Assembly (NCBI RefSeq): GCF_018320785.1
Contig: NC_054875.1
Span: 17,176,632-17,240,631, forward strand
DNA length: 64,000 nt
From: Cheilinus undulatus
Taxonomy: Eukaryota > Chordata > Actinopteri > Labriformes > Labridae
Reading direction: 5' to 3'
The translations under genes were made by a program, and so were the position numbers. The notes below the pieces were generated by a model. The model was not told the origin of the DNA. It did no database searches and was given only the letters and a program-made list of their open reading frames with translations. Positions within the stretch are counted from its first letter, which is position 1, and the number at the start of each line of letters is the position of its first letter. Positions 42,476-63,214 of this stretch are shown one piece after another.

Positions 42476-42840
42476 AAACATGGCGACTATAGACATGTAA
42501 GTACTCGACTTTTGTCGTTTTTGAAAAGAAAACAACTCACTGCTGTTCTTTGTTCTTCTTTTAATGAAGAAATATCATCAAGTTCTGATAAAACTGGCGC
42601 TTTAGCAGCATCCACGCTAATCTCTTCCTCCATAACTGCACCAGCTCTTGCTACTGCTTGTTTACGTCACGACTCTGCTGCGCCTTAAAGTACTGCCCCT
42701 TGTTGCTGATTGGTCCTGTCACTCTCTAACCGGGCCCAAACGGTTCAGATGGGAGCTTTGTAAGATGGATTCGTCAGTAAAAAACAAGGAAACGGGCGTA
42801 TCCATCTGCTTTGCAAGGTTAGCATATGCTTGGACTTTAA
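42476..42840 (+). repeat. Probable interspersed repeat
   Basis: The order GTTTACGTCACGACTCTGCTGCG, 'GATTGGTCCTGTCA', CCGGGCCCAAACGGTTC, 'AGATGGATTCGTCAGT' and 'TCTGCTTTGCAAGG' resembles a dispersed fish element. It follows copy B directly and may be part of the same larger insertion. The class is unknown. Confidence 0.4.
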
Positions 42841-43159
42841 CACTTATCACGTCCCCTAAAATGTTGAAAAAGAAGGGTAAATGCACTTTAAAAAGAGTTA
42901 GGCTGCAGGACATTAGTTTTTACAGTCTAGCCTGGTAATGAATCATGTAATGATTAGTCATTGAGAAATAAGTTATGTTTCTATCCTGAATTAATAGTCA
43001 ATCCAGTGTTATTTGTGCTAGTTTCATTTGAACTGAGCTGAAAGTCAAATTCTACTTTCATATTCCACTATTCTAGTTTTGAATTTTAATACCAGAAAAA
43101 ATTATATTTTTCTGATATTCAAATCGTTGGGGTGTTACTATAATGACCGGTAGCAGGCA

Positions 43160-43329
43160 AAACCTTCCTCACTAAAGACCTGTGGAGGGCAGTAATACGC
43201 CTTGGCTGTGTCTAGTCTGCCGGAAATTCAAAATAAGAAGAAGAACCCTTCCTCACCACATCGAAGAGGAACTATAGCGCATGTGTCAGGATTCCACTCG
43301 GCAATATTTGTTTGTGACACACTTTTGAA
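43160..43329 (+). promoter_or_regulatory. Probable actr5 promoter and 5' UTR
   Basis: The DNA just before the actr5 ATG contains GTGGAGGGCAGTAATACGCC, then an ETS-like GCCGGAAAT, then an AAGAAGAAGAA run. A similar 'CGTTACGCAAAGAAGAAGAG' occurs at 46350-46379 in intron 1. This arrangement is shared with a dispersed fish repeat, so the promoter may be repeat-derived. The start site is not determined. Confidence 0.35.
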
Positions 43330-53545
<10,216 letters not shown>

Positions 53546-53796
53546 GCTGAGAATTCAGATATTTTGAGTCTCTGCTTGTCAAAAGTTTTAAGCCTTTCAG
53601 ACATTCCCTTTTCCTTGAAGTTTGTTGCATTGCTCCTTGCGTCAAAATAATTTTTGCATAAGTCGAAATTTCATAAATGGTTAATTATACCTAGAACTGC
53701 CATGTGTCATCTCTTTTGCAGCTTAATCACAAGTCATAGATCAACCTTTAACATGGATACTACAGGTAAAAAAGACATTCATGAGTGTGAAATGCC

Positions 53797-53802
53797 AATA
53801 AA
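53797..53802 (+). terminator. Candidate actr5 polyadenylation signal
   Basis: AATAAA lies 252 bases after the stop codon, in GCCAATAAATAAGA, the first canonical signal downstream of the gene. A T/G-rich stretch follows within about 80 bases. Confidence 0.5.
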
Positions 53803-53809
53803 TAAGACA

Positions 53810-54425
53810 AATGCTTTGACTGAAAAAGAATCTGGCTGTGGGGAGGTTTCAGGACAGAGTGATTGGACCTAGAAGGATTTTGTATGTGGATCACTATCCA
53901 ACAGTGGTCTAGTTCTCTTTATGTGGTTAATGAGCTGTTCTTTGTCTCAGTCAAATAACTGATCTTGATCACTATTAATGAAAATCAATAATCTCTAATA
54001 ATGGGTGAATCTTACATGCTGTTTTAGGTATATTTAGATCTCTGGTGGTTCTAGAGTTAAAGCTGTGACACCACCAACTATGAAGCTTAACTTGTGTTGA
54101 CAATGCTAAAAATGCTGCTCAAGGTAAATAAGACTGATCTTAATAAGGTGGAGATGGGTTATATATTTTTAAATCCCACTACAGCTCCACCTCTTTTCTA
54201 TTTCTAGTCTGACTACTATTGAGACAACATTTCCAATACAGCATCCGCCATTGCTAGGCTTGTAAAGCCCTCTTCAGAAGCCAGTGGGTGATGTCACTGT
54301 GAGTATACATCCATGTTTTATACAGTCTACATGAATACATACATACAGACAGTCTGTGAGTGTTATTGTAGCTGAGACAGACACTACAGATCAGTTTGTA
54401 TGTTAATAAACATACACAAATAGCT
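53810..54425. other. actr5 downstream flank
   Basis: No feature recognised apart from a short (CATA)n stretch near 54333-54350. Confidence 0.4.
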
Positions 54426-54559
54426 GTAGGACACAGCTATCAAACTCAAGGCCCGGGGGCCAAATCTGGTCCATGGAACGATTATATCTGGCCCACAAGA
54501 TCATATTTGTTTTCTAACTGGCCCACCAGTATGAGGTCTGCAGATTTATTTCATATTTT

Positions 54560-55065
54560 CAGTTTTGCATCTGAAGATTACGACTCAAACATATGAATTT
54601 GACTTTTCATTTCATGCTTGACCTTTTCAACTCATTATTTGGACTTAATGTCACATTTTTATCTTTCAGATTCCCAACTTTAAATTTAAAGTCAGATTTT
54701 GACCTTTTCAACTCCTTACCTTGGCTTTTTTATCCCATATTTTGACTTTTAAAAACATGATTTTAATTATTTTTCTCATATTTTGACATTTTAAATGACT
54801 AATTTTTACTTTATATATCATATTTTGACCTTTTGCACTCCCAATTTTGAATTTTAGTCATATTTTTTTACTTGTTAAGTTATCATTTTGAATTCTATCT
54901 CATATTTTGACATTTTTAACTCCTAATTTTAGGCTTTTTAATCCCATATTTTGAACTATCAGACTCACAATTTAAAATTTGAAGTCATCTTGTGACTTTT
55001 AAACTTGTGATATCAAGATTGATCTCATTTTTTACCTTTCAAACTTATGATTTCAACTTTCTCCT
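54560..55065. repeat. Degenerate AT-rich internal array of the hAT-like element
   Basis: About 500 bp of diverged units of roughly 25-35 bases built on TCATATTTTGAC, TTTTAAACTC and CCAATTTTGAATTT-like phrases. The Tc1 element split the array: its right-hand continuation is at about 56700-56800, where the same phrases (ATCTCACATTTGA, CCTTTTGAACT) recur. Confidence 0.75.
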
Positions 55066-55071
55066 CATATA

Positions 55072-56672
55072 CTAGTGCATCTCAAAAAATTAGAATATCA
55101 TGAAAAAGTTAAATATTTTTTGTCACTCTTTTCTGAAAGTGAAAAACCCATATATAGACTCATTACACACAGAGTGAAATATTTCAAGCCTTTATTGCTT
55201 GAAATTTTGATGATTATGGCTTACAGAAAACACAGAATTCAGTGTCTGAAAAAATTAGAATATTGTGAAAAAGGTCAATATTGGAAAGTCATGGTGTCAC
55301 ACCATAATCAGCTAATTAACTCAAAACACCTGTTAAGGTTTCCTGAGCCTTTAGATGGCCTCTCAGTCTGGATCAGTAGGCTACACAATCATGGGGAAGA
55401 CTACGGACTTGACAGTTGTCCAGAAGACAGTCATTGACACCTGCCACAAGGAGGGTAAGCCACAAAAGGTCATTGCTAAAGACGCTGGTTGTTCACAGAG
55501 TGCTGTATTCAAGCATATTCATAGAAAGTTGAGTGGAAGGAAAAAGTGTGGTAGGAAAAGGTGCACCAGCATAAGGGATGACGGTAACCTTGAGAGGATT
55601 GTCAAGCAAAATCCGTTCGAGAATTTGGGGGAGCTTCACAAGGAGTGGACTGAGGCTGGAGTCAGCACATCAAGAGCCACTACGCACAGACCAATCCTAG
55701 ACATGGGCTACAAAGGTGGCATTCCTCATGTCGATCCACTCCTGAACCAGAGACAACGTCAAAAGCGCCTTACCTAGGCTGTGGAGAAAAGGAACTGGAC
55801 TGTTGCTCAGTGGTCCAAAGTCCTCTTTTCAGATGAAAGTAAATTTTGCATATCATTTGGAAATCAAGGTCCCAGAGTCTGGAGGAAGAGTGGAGAGGCA
55901 CAGAATCCATGTTGCGTGAAGTCCAGTGTGAAGTTTCCACAGTCAGTGATGATTTGATCTGCCATGGCATCTGCTGGTGTTGGTCCACTGTGTTTTTTGA
56001 AGTCCACAGTCAACACAACCATCTACCAGGACATTTTAGAGCACTTCATGCTTCCTTCTTCTGACAAGCTTTATGGAGATGCTGATTTCATTTTCCAGCA
56101 GGACTTGGCACCTGCCCACACTGCCAAAGGTACCAAAAGCTAGTTCAGTGACCATGGTGTTACTGTGCTTGATTGGCCAGCAAATTCACCTGACCTGAAC
56201 CCCATAGAGGATCTATGGGATATTGTCAAGAGGAAGATGAGAGACACCAGACCCAACAATGCAGATGACCTGAAGACCACTATCAAAGCAACCTGGGCTT
56301 CCATTACACCTGAGCTGTGCCACAGGCTGATCGCCTCCATGCCACGCCGCATTGATGCAGTAATTCATGCAAAAGGAAGCCCAACCAAGTATTGAAGGCA
56401 TAGAAATGAACATACTTTTCAGAAGCCTAACATTTCTCTTTAAAATATCCTTTTTTTAATTGATCTTATGTAATATTCTATTTTTTTGAGACACTGAATT
56501 CTGGGTTTTCTTATCTGTAAGCCACAATAATCAACATTTCAAGAAATAAAGGCTTGAAATACTTCACTATGTGTGTAATGAGTCTATATAATATATGGAT
56601 TTCACTTTCAGAAAAGAGTGACAAAAAATATTGACATTTTTCATGATATTCTAATTTTTTGAGATGCATTAG
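55072..56672 (+). mobile_element. Tc1-like DNA transposon, full length (1.6 kb)
   Basis: TA flanks both ends (55070-55071, 56673-56674). The ends CTAGTGCATCTCAAAAAATT and, in reverse complement, CTAATGCATCTCAAAAAATT differ at one of 20 positions. The inverted repeats extend about 200 bp (to about 55265 and from about 56480), with an outer and an inner copy of the 'AAAATTAGAATATC/T' motif. This is the long-inverted-repeat layout with direct repeats typical of many fish Tc1 elements. Confidence 0.96.
55355..56395 (+). pseudogene. Tc1-like transposase with three in-frame stops
   Basis: A single uninterrupted frame of 347 codons (346 residues plus the terminal stop, a normal Tc1 length) holds a bipartite paired-like DNA-binding region (about 1-115, with KTVIDTCHKEGKPQKVIAKD) and the catalytic domain. 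LFSDESKF carries the first Asp, FQQDLAPAHT the second, and SPDLNPIEDLW the Glu, spaced 34 residues from the second Asp (DD34E). Three internal stops lie at codons 141 (TAG, 55775), 201 (TGA, 55955, in the MIWSAM-type box where Trp is expected) and 263 (TAG, 56141). There are no frameshifts, so decay is by point mutation only, suggesting it is younger than the other two Tc1 copies. Confidence 0.92.
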
Positions 56673-56815
56673 TATTTGCTCTATAAAAACATTTCTTTTT
56701 TCTATTTTTGATATCGTGTTCTGACCTTTTGAACTGATAAACTGGAGTTTTATCTCACATTTGAGCCTTTGAACTAACTTTTTTAATTTCCAAATGATTT
56801 ATCATCAGTGCTGTT

Positions 56816-56846
56816 TTTTGTTTGTTTGTTTGTTTGTTTGTTTGTT
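56816..56846. repeat. (TTTG)n microsatellite
   Basis: About seven TTTG units inside the right part of the hAT-like element. Confidence 0.9.
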
Positions 56847-56981
56847 TTTTCATATTTTACTACTGGTGAAAATTAGGTTGACAGTTATGGTTGAAAAGGT
56901 GTCCCTGTTAGGCCCTCAGGTTAGTCCTGAACCCAGAATCTGGCCCCTACTGTGACTGAGTTTGACACCCCTGCTGTATGA

Positions 56982-59900
56982 GATCAAAGGTTTCTATGGT
57001 TCCATGTCTTCATTACAGCACAGATGGGTGGTTCATCTGAATCTCTGGAACAATTCCCCCTCAAATATCTTCCAGTGGAGCCAAAACCTTAATCTTATCA
57101 TATAAAGAAGCTGATAAAATGAAAGTACAATTATGGAATTCTAATTCTAGATTCTGCAGAACGCACATGTAATTTTTATGTTTGGGAATCGGCAAATCAT
57201 GGTTTACCTGCGAGTTAAACAAATAGTTTGATTAGCACCCTGTCAGGATTTTTTAATCAGAAATAAAATAAGGATGGATGAGGAGCTGAAAGAAGAGGAG
57301 CATTGCAGAAAAATCTTAATTTTTTTGAATTGGAAAAATTGCAGAAAGAATTAAATCTTTTCAAAATTATAAATATTTTAAATGTGAAAAGTCATAGCAT
57401 GTGAGCCTAAAAAAATCTGAAGAGAATGGTGTTTGACTGTTCAAATCAGGTAAGCAGTCGAAGAGTTGAAAGCAGTAGGTTGCCATGGTGGAGTCTGATA
57501 TTTGTGGTAATAGATGACTAAGATGGTACAACAGTTATTAAAGTTGTTAATAATTTATTTCCTGTTGTTAGACTTATTCAAGTCTTTATATGGGTTATGG
57601 ACCTTGAAGAGTTGTTTTTACAATAAAAAAAGTGGTATGATGATATCAATTAGTATCATTTCATTGCTACTTTGAATTATCCAAAAATTGATACAGTCAG
57701 CTTGGGATTTCTTCTTACACAGAAAATATTTCAGACTAATATCCCTAGATCCAATCAATTAAACAGAAACATATATTTACAGCTATTCCACAAGTTGATG
57801 AGTAAAGTGTAAAAAGAAAGTAACTGAAATAGCCATTTTACTATGGTTAATATATTCATTGTAATGTGTAGCTATATAGTTGCACCAGTAGATGGCACAA
57901 ATTATCAAAAAATGTTTCTCTTGTCTTGCTCATTATACCTTCTATAGCTCCAAATGAACAATGCTTGTTGTTATCAGCCTATTAGAAATAAATCATGAAA
58001 TGATTACTGTTTTATATCAGTGATAATACTTACTGCAAAACAAAAAAATTATCAATTTTTGTCAATTCTCTATTTTACCTGCTGTGTAAAACAGCTTGAC
58101 AAATTTTCACTATAGATTTTCAATTCTTTCTGGTTCTTTGATTTTCTTTGAATGCCATTTGAGAAAAATGTACAGTGTGAAGCCTACTAATCCACAGATT
58201 TACTGTTTAATCAGCATTAAGTTCACAAAAACATGACTGGCACCCTTTGATTGTTTATAGTGTATACTTTATGATATAACAATGATAATGTTGAGTCCAG
58301 CTCTCTGTCTATTGTACACATTATACTGGAGAACTGTCAGTTGCCTTCAGATTTTTTTCTCGAGCTTCATCATTCATGGACCACATTAATAACCCAGCAG
58401 TCCTGTGTGGTCTAATAGTATTACATGGTGTTAAACTGTGTCACAGCTCCTGCTTCAAACCCTTTGCCAGCTTGCTCTGTTTTTCCTCAAGAAGCACAAC
58501 AAACAGACTCAGAAACAAACAGACCTCTGGTTTCCAAAGCAGGACTAATCACAGCCTAAACAGGCCTGTGACTGCAGGGTATATGGCTTCAGAATTAACA
58601 AAAGGGATTAGAAATACAGCAGTGTTTTATGTTTATAAGCAAATACACCGGATTTATTATTGCTGCACAAGTCTCTCTCACTGAAATATAGGGGAAAAAA
58701 AAGCTTAAAAGAGACTAATGGATTTTTCAACCATTTAAATTTCCATATAGTAATAGTTGTGTTTGGCTTATGTTCATAAAAAGCAGGTGAACTATTTCTG
58801 AAGGCTAAACAATGTGAATTTCTAACAATTGAAGTGTCAAAGATTAGAAATGATTATAGCTCAGTTCCACAGAACTATTCAGTAGGTGCTTTTGTTTAAT
58901 TGATTTGCAAAGTTATACTGTGTGGTCACATTTCCTAGTTTTGATTACGTTCATACCTGCTTTCACCTTTCTCTTGCTCTTGTCTACCATTCCCTCATCT
59001 CTGTTGTATGCACTCTCACCATGTTGCTGGATGTGGGTGATGAACAAGTCAAATATCCTGCCAGAGCCAATAAACATTATCATTACTGTGGAATACAAAT
59101 AACTCCTCTACAGCTGACACTTAAAATAGGCACACCATGCAGATAGTATGTATTTTTTTAAACAAGCCTCTATTGTATTGGAGCATGTTTGTGCCACAGT
59201 TTTGGCTAGCGTCCAATTAGGTGGATTTGTGTGTGTTACAAAAGAGTAGCAATACCAGGGCTGAGCTTATCACACAATCTGGTGTTAGGAGGGAGGGAGG
59301 AAAAATACCCAGATTTACTGTAGTGGTGGGACAGAAGCTTGGTAAAGAATTTTTTTTTTTTTTTTTTTTCATTTTTGATGTTTTTTTTAATTCTTACCAT
59401 TTTATATATCTTTATATATAAGGGCTGCCCTAATTGAGCTATATAATTACCCATCAATATGATTTTCATTATACTATACAATGTAGAGTGTTGCTTATGT
59501 AAAAATGTTCAGTCTACCATCACACATGCCTGTTTCTGTTACTATCACACATTTTTGCCATTATTTCTGGCATGTTCAGCCTGCTGTGGTCCCACCTGAC
59601 TCCAACTACTTCAACTATCAATACGGGTTCTTTTTTCATCCTTTTATCAGTCTGTAAATCTTGTCATCTGTTTGTCTATCTTCACATCGCCATATCCTAA
59701 GGAGATTTTTTTTTATATAAAGTGGGCATGAAGTTTGCAAAAAGTATCCAATTAATTAGCTTAAATTATTGATTGATTGTGCTATGATAATTGCTTTTGT
59801 CCAGTAAATATTTAGCTGACTGCTGTCTAAAATGGACACTCACTCAGTGTCACTACATGTCTGAAACAGACATTATGGGGGATGCTTTAAACAAGTTAAT

Positions 59901-60085
59901 TTTGCTCGTTACTTAAGTTCACACTGCCATGAACACACACTTTTTTTCCGACTGTACACTGACCTTAATTTCTACTAAAAGTTGCTGCTTGTCCTGATAC
60001 TCCATGCAAGCCCCCCTTTTATGAGTGTTTGTGTTACTCTATGTTCACTTTTTAGATTTACCCCTTTTGAAAAGAAAACCTCAAA
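56982..60085. other. AT-rich intergenic DNA
   Basis: No supported gene. An open frame of 102 codons at 58376-58684 shows no domain I recognise. There is a T tract at 59350-59369. Confidence 0.45.
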
Positions 60086-60344
60086 AACCTCATATGGCAG
60101 AACAGGGGGACGGATTCCACTCTCCCTCGCCCGGACGAGGGTCACTGGGGCTCCCTCCTGGAGCCAGGCCTTGGGGTTGGGCTTGATGGCGAGCGCCCAG
60201 CCAGGCACAGCCCAAAGAGGCAACGTGGGCCCCCCCCTCCCATGGATTCAAAACCCGTAGGAGGGACTATAGAGGTCGGGTGCAATGTGAGATGGGTGGT
60301 GGCCGAAGGCAGGGACCTTAGCAGTCTGATACGCGGCTGCAGAA

Positions 60345-61347
60345 ACTGGCTCTAAGGACATGGAATATCACTTCTCTGGTGGGGAAGGAGCCTGAGCTTG
60401 TGCATGAGGCTGAGTGGTACCAGCTAGATATAGTTGGTCTCACCTCGACGCACAGTTTGGGCTCTGGAACCAATCCTCTTGAGAGGGGCTGGACTCTTTT
60501 CCACTCTGGAGTTGCCCTTGGTGAGAGGCACTGAGCAGTTGTGGGCATACTGATTGCCCCTGGGCTGGCAGCCTGTACATTGGGGTTTACCCCGGTGGAC
60601 GAGAGGGTAGCCTCTCTCCGCCTTTGGGTGGGGGGACGGGTCCTGACTGTTATTTGTGCGTATGCACCAAACAGCAGCGCAGAGTACCCACCCTTTTTGG
60701 AGTCGCTGGAGGGAGTGCTGGAGAGCGCTCCTTCTGGGGACTCCCTCGTTCTGCTGGGAGACTTCAGTGCTCATGTGGGCAATGACAGTGAGAACTGGAA
60801 GGGGGTGATTGGGAGCAACGGCCCCCCTGATCTGAACCTGAGTGGTGTTCTGTTGCTGGACTTTTGTGCTTCTAATGGATTGTCCATAATGAACACCATG
60901 TTCAGGCATAAGGGTGTCCACATGTGCACTTGGCACCAGGACACCCTAGGTCGCAGTTCGATGATCAATTTTGTAGATGTATCATCGGACTTGCTGCCAC
61001 ATGTCCTGGACACTTGGGTAAAGAGAGGGGCGGAGCTGTCAACTGATCACCACCTGGTTGTGAGTTGGCTCTGCTGGTGGGGGAGGATGCCGGTCAGACC
61101 TGGCAGGCCCAAACGTATTGTGAGGGTCTGCTGGGGACATCTGGCGGAGTCCCCTGTCAGAAGGCGCTTTGACTTTCACCTCCGACAGAGCTTCAACCCC
61201 GTTCCAGGGGAGGCGGGGGACATTGAGTCCGAGTGGGCCATGTTCCATGCCTCTATTGTTGAGGCAGCTGATGGAAGCTGTGGCCGTAAGGTGGTCATGC
61301 CTGTCATGGCGGTAACCCCCGAACCCACTGGTGGACACCGGCGATGA
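60345..61347 (+). pseudogene. LINE apurinic-like endonuclease domain with internal stop
   Basis: From about 60345 the frame reads LRTWNITSL (the usual N-terminal endonuclease box), then LDIVGLTSTHS, and hits an in-frame TGA at 60532-60534. It continues from 60541 with [23 protein letters not shown] (GDFNA-type catalytic box), [24 protein letters not shown] and [12 protein letters not shown] (the C-terminal SDH-type box). The catalytic residues are present, but the stop and the later frame breaks disable it. The remaining frame ends at 61347. Confidence 0.85.
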
Positions 61348-61439
61348 GGGATGCCGTTAAGCTGAAGGAGTCTTATCAGGCCTTTTTGGCCTGAGAGATT
61401 CCAGAGGCAGCTGACAGGTACTGGCAGGCCAAGCGGTTT

Positions 61440-63180
61440 GTGACTTCAGAGGTTGCTAAGGCAAAAACTTGGACGTGGGAGGAGTTCGGAGAGGCCATGG
61501 AGAACGACTTTTGTGCGGCTTCAAGAAGATTCTGGTCCACCATCCAGCATCTCAGGATAGGGAAGCAGTGCACTGTCAACACCTTGTATGGTGGGGATGG
61601 CGCGCTGTTGACCTCGACTCAGGACGTTCGGGGTCAGTGGAAGGAATACTCCGAAGACCTCTTCCTCCCATCGACATGCCTTCCGGTGAGGAAGAAGAGT
61701 CTGGGGGCTCGGGTGTGGGTCCTTTTGTCTCTGGGGCTGAGGTCGCCGAGGTGGTCAAAAAGCTCCTCAGTGGCAGGGCCCCGGGGTTGGATGAGATCCG
61801 CCCTGAGTTTCTCAAGGTTCTGGATGTTGTAGGGCTGTCTTGGTTGACATGCCTTTGCAACATCGTGTGGACATGAGGGACAGTGCCCCTGGACTGGCAG
61901 ACTCCTCTTTAAGAAGGGGGGACTGAAGAGTGATCATACTTCTCAGCCTCCCTGGAAAGGTCTATTCGGGGGTCCTGGAGAGGAGGGTCCATCAGATAGT
62001 CGATTCTCAGATCCAGGAGGAGCAATGTGGTTTTCATCCTGGTCATGGAACAGTGGACCAGCTCTACACTCTCTAGAGGGTGCATGGGAGTTTGCCCAAC
62101 CAGTCTACATGTGGACCTGGAGAAGGCATTCGACCGTGTTCCTCGGGGAATCCTGTGGAGGGTGCTGTGGGAGTATGGGGTACCAGACACCCTGATAAGG
62201 GCTGTTCGGTCCCTGTATGACCGGTGTCAGAGCTTGGTGCGCATTTCCGAAAGTTGGACTCGTTTCGGTGCGGGTTGGACTCCATCGGGGCTGCCCTTTA
62301 TCACCAGTTCTGTTCATAACTTTCATGGACAGAATTTCTAGGTGCAGCCGGGGCGTAGAGGGGGTACGGTTTGGTGGCCTCAGAATTAGGTCTCTGCTTT
62401 TTGCGGATGATGTGGTTCTTTTGGCTTCATCAGGCTGTGACCTACAGCTCTCACTGGAACAGTTCGCAACAGAGTGTGAAGCGGCTGGGATGAGAATGAG
62501 CACCTCCAAATCTTAGGCCATGGTCCTCAGTCAGAAAAGGGTGGAATGCCCTCTCCAGGTTGGGAATAAGATCCTGCCCCAGGTGGAGGAGTTCAAGTAT
62601 CTCGAGGTCTTGTTCACGAGTGAGGAAAGAATGGAGCAGGAGATTGACAGGCGGATTGGTGCAGCGTCAGCAGTGATACGGTCTCTGCATCAGTCTGTTG
62701 TGGTGAAGAAAGAGCTGAGTCGAAAAGCGAAGCTCTTGATTTACCAGTCGATCTATGTTCCTACCCTCACCTATGATCACGAACTGTGGGATGTGACTGA
62801 AAGAACGAGATCGCAGATACAGGCAGCTGAAATGAGTTTCCTCCGCAGGGTGTCTGGGCTCTCCCTTAGAGATAGGGTGAGAAGCTCGGCTATCCGGGAG
62901 AGACTCGGAGTAGAGCTGCTGATCCTCCGTGTTGAGAGGGGTAAGATGAGGTGGCTTGGGCATCTGGTCTGGATGCCTCCTGGATGCCTCCCTGTTGAGG
63001 TGTTCAGGGCAGGTCCCAATGGGAGGAGGCCCTGGGGAAGACCCAGGACATGATGGAGAGACTATGTCGCTCGGTTGACCTGGGAACACCTTGGGATCCC
63101 CCGGGAAAAGCTGGACGAAAATGCCAGGGAGAGGGAAGTCTGGGCTTCCCTGCTTAGGCTGCTGCCCTTGTGACCCAACC
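61440..63180 (+). pseudogene. LINE reverse transcriptase and C-terminal region, multiply frameshifted
   Basis: Blocks in order across changing frames: KTWTWEEFGEAMENDF (about 61465), KLLSGRAPGLDEIRPEFLK (about 61760-61820), VDLEKAFDRVPRGILWRVL (motif A, about 62112-62165), GCPLSPVLFITFMDRISR (motif B, about 62290-62345), LLFADDVVLLAS (motif C, about 62395-62430) and LPQVEEFKYLEVLFTSEE (about 62575-62625). These are followed by AAEMSFLRRVSGL and MRWLGHLVWMPP and then 'GRRPWGRPRT', where a stop (TGA, 63051-63053) replaces the expected codon. At least four frame changes or stops separate these blocks. The FADD box is intact. Confidence 0.85.
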
Positions 63181-63214
63181 TTGGATAAGCGGAAGAAGAC
63201 TGGTGGATAAAAGA

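Larger units (their letters stand above)
54432..56973. mobile_element. hAT-like element interrupted by a Tc1 insertion
   Basis: The right end is GAGTTTGACACCCCTG; its reverse complement, CAGGGGTGTCAAACTC, aligns base for base with the left end CACAGCTATCAAACTC (11 of 16). The flanking octamers CTGTAGGA (54424-54431) and CTGTATGA (56974-56981) match at seven of eight, a credible hAT target duplication. Inside the left end is 'GGCCCGGGGGCCAAATCTGG', the form of a very common non-autonomous hAT family. Without the Tc1 insertion the element would be about 0.94 kb. No transposase of its own. Confidence 0.85.
60090..63210 (+). mobile_element. APE-RT non-LTR retrotransposon (RTE-like), near full length, broken
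   Basis: A GC-rich island about 3.1 kb long, in strong contrast to its AT-rich flanks. It starts near 60090 and ends with the GGATAAGCGGAAGAAGA motif (63182-63198) typical of this common fish family, here followed by 'CTGGTGGATAAA' rather than a clean ATGG tail. It encodes endonuclease then reverse transcriptase. The clade is given from memory and could be wrong; the domain order is clear. Confidence 0.9.

Noticed and set aside
58376..58684. 102-codon frame in the 57-60 kb interval
   Set aside because: No recognisable homology or promoter context. I could not support it as a gene.
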